From: Plantactinospora soyae
GTDB taxonomy: Bacteria; Actinomycetota; Actinomycetes; Mycobacteriales; Micromonosporaceae
Assembly: GCF_014874095.1 (NCBI RefSeq)
Contig: NZ_JADBEB010000001.1
Span: forward strand, 1,364,001 to 1,428,000
Length of the DNA stretch: 64,000 bases
Direction of reading: 5' to 3'
Shown here: one piece after another, positions 62,645 through 64,000 of the stretch
How positions within the stretch are numbered: the first letter of the stretch is position 1
Layout: each line of letters starts with the position of its first letter
Program-made: the position numbers and the translations under genes
The notes under the pieces: model-generated
Databases searched by the model: none
Told to the model about the DNA's origin: nothing
Seen by the model: only the letters and a program-made list of their open reading frames with translations

Positions 62645-64000
62645 GTGACGGTAACTGCGGCAGACAACAGGGCCCGGTCCGTCGTGACCGGAGGCAGCCG
62701 GATCGACCGGTCGGCACCGGCGCCGCTGCCGGCGTCGTCCACGCCGACGCGTTCCGGCCTGTTCGGCGTACGGGCGGGTCAGATCGTGGCGGCGCAGGTG
62801 GCGATCGCGCTGCTGATCGCCGCCTCCGACTACGGCGCACTGGCGGTGGTCGGAGCCGCGCTGGTCGCCGCCGTCCTGGTGCTGCTGACCTGGATCCGGC
62901 TGCGCCGACGGTGGCTGTTCGAGTGGATCAGCATCGGTATGCGGTACTCCTCCCGACAGCGGAACCTGCCGCCGTCGGCCGCACCGGAGAAGCTGCTCGA
63001 CCTGGTCAACCCCGGCGCCACGGTGGTTCCCGCCGATCTGGCCGGCGACGCGGCGTCGATGATCAGCGACGCCTACGGCCTGACCGCGGTGCTGGAACTC
63101 GGCGACCAGGTCGGCATGCTCACCGACGCCTCGCAGACGCTGCTCTCCCCGGCCAGCCTGCTTCCGGCGCCGAGCGCGGAGACCCCGCCGATGCGGGTCC
63201 AACTGCTCCTGACCGGTGCGCCGGCACCGACGCTGAGCGCGGGCGGCGGCACGCCCGCCACGTCGTACCGGCAGCTCACCGACGGGCGGTTGCTCGGGCA
63301 CGAGCGGGCGCTGCTCGCCGTACGGGTGCTGCGCGCCGACGGCTGGTCCGACGAGGATCTGCGACGGGCGCTGTCCAGCGCCGTACGCAAGGTGCGCCGC
63401 CGTCTCGCCCCGGTACCGACCCGGGCACTCGGCGAACGCGCCGCGCTCGGGGTACTGGCCGAGACGGTGCACCACGACGGTGCGCAGCCGGGCCGGGAGA
63501 ACTGGCAGGGCGTACAGCTCGGCGGGCTGGTGCAGAGCACCTTCCGGCTGCGTCGCTGGCCGGACCTGCGGACCGAGGCCGGCCGCCGGTTCGTACCCCG
63601 GCTGCTCGCCCTGCCGGCCACCGCGACCACGGTCTCGGTCAGCGCCGGGCCGTGGGCGGGCGCCGGCACCGACAACATCCGGGTGGACGTGACGGTACGG
63701 CTGGCCGCCGACAGCGCGGCCGCGCTCACCACCGCCGTCCAGGCGCTGCGCCGGATGCTCGCCGCCGAGCACGCCGGCGCCCGACGGCTCGACGGCGAAC
63801 AGCTCGACGGAATCGCGGCCACCCTGCCGCTGGGAGTGCTGGGGGCCGGGCCGACCGCTCCGGCGCCGGCCACCACCCTGCCAGCGTCCTCTGTGGACGC
63901 TCTGGACCTGTCCATCGGCTCGGCCGGGCTGATGATCGGCGCAAACCGGCACGGCTCGGCGGTGGTCGCCCGGCTGTTCCGCGCCGAGACCACCCGGGTG
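62645..64000 (+). CDS. eccE: Type VII secretion protein EccE, partial (runs off right edge)
   Basis: 452 codons are open to the window end. It begins VTVTAADNRARSVVTGGSRI, then two TM helices (~43-85: FGVRAGQIVAAQVAIALLIA; VVGAALVAAVLVLLTWIRL) and the EccE domain (LTAVLELGDQVGMLTDASQT; FRLRRWPDLRTEAGRRFVPR; SAGLMIGANRHGSAVVARLF). GTG 62645 follows GGGGAGG. It is the peripheral core component of the ESX channel; the C-terminus is outside the window. Confidence 0.88.
   Translation, partial: MTVTAADNRARSVVTGGSRIDRSAPAPLPASSTPTRSGLFGVRAGQIVAAQVAIALLIAASDYGALAVVGAALVAAVLVLLTWIRLRRRWLFEWISIGMRYSSRQRNLPPSAAPEKLLDLVNPGATVVPADLAGDAASMISDAYGLTAVLELGDQVGMLTDASQTLLSPASLLPAPSAETPPMRVQLLLTGAPAPTLSAGGGTPATSYRQLTDGRLLGHERALLAVRVLRADGWSDEDLRRALSSAVRKVRRRLAPVPTRALGERAALGVLAETVHHDGAQPGRENWQGVQLGGLVQSTFRLRRWPDLRTEAGRRFVPRLLALPATATTVSVSAGPWAGAGTDNIRVDVTVRLAADSAAALTTAVQALRRMLAAEHAGARRLDGEQLDGIAATLPLGVLGAGPTAPAPATTLPASSVDALDLSIGSAGLMIGANRHGSAVVARLFRAETTRV

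Overview
The window is high-GC DNA from a filamentous actinomycete, most likely a member of the Micromonosporaceae (Micromonospora or a close relative). The clues are the codon bias, frequent GTG/TTG starts, an MFS transporter fused to thymidylate kinase, a BldG/ApgA-type anti-sigma pair beside hppA and topA, and a type VII secretion locus. Genus assignment is inference; no rRNA or other marker gene is present.

Left arm (1-24.4 kb) is ordinary chromosome. It starts with a small type VII-linked operon cut by the window edge (1-880, minus). Then come the replication genes holB and MFS-tmk (minus), a fold-type III PLP enzyme, a TetR regulator facing an aldonolactone-oxidase-type flavoenzyme, a GNAT acetyltransferase, topA, a PTPE-repeat protein with a lipoprotein, and hppA. 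They are followed by an ApgA-like anti-sigma factor with its BldG-like antagonist, a DUF1998 helicase, a small gene under a CebR-like box, a GH12 cellulase diverging from a secreted FN3 protein, and a conserved zinc-ribbon protein.

At 24.41-24.70 kb there is a frameshifted 3' scrap of a TadA/CpaF pilus ATPase. From there to about 44.3 kb the window is a lower-GC, decaying genomic island. It carries two short GntR-type repressors, two excisionase-like HTH genes (at least one broken), a serine recombinase, an IS701-type element with 4-bp CTAG target duplication and a frameshifted transposase, an IS256-type remnant, a DUF397 scrap, and many small unknown genes. Its distinctive cargo is a four-gene tandem array of paralogous single-pass membrane proteins (26920-28905) and a set of coiled-coil/C-terminal-TM proteins (29228-32183) around the recombinase. 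A HEPN-like protein and a PadR operon lie further right. Consensus DnaA boxes (43747, 44455, 44474) sit near the right end.

Right arm (44.7-64 kb) is chromosome again: an HSL-type alpha/beta hydrolase, a HAD-IB phosphatase, a degenerate Fic-like protein, acetyl-CoA synthetase, an M6 (immune inhibitor A) protease, a C45/AAT-type Ntn hydrolase, and an alpha/beta hydrolase lacking its nucleophile. A type VII (ESX) secretion locus follows: an SseB-type protein, mycosin, two WXG100 proteins, EccB and a truncated EccE. Convergent gene pairs are repeatedly separated by strong hairpins, including two copies of an AAGGGGCCCTTCCT element.
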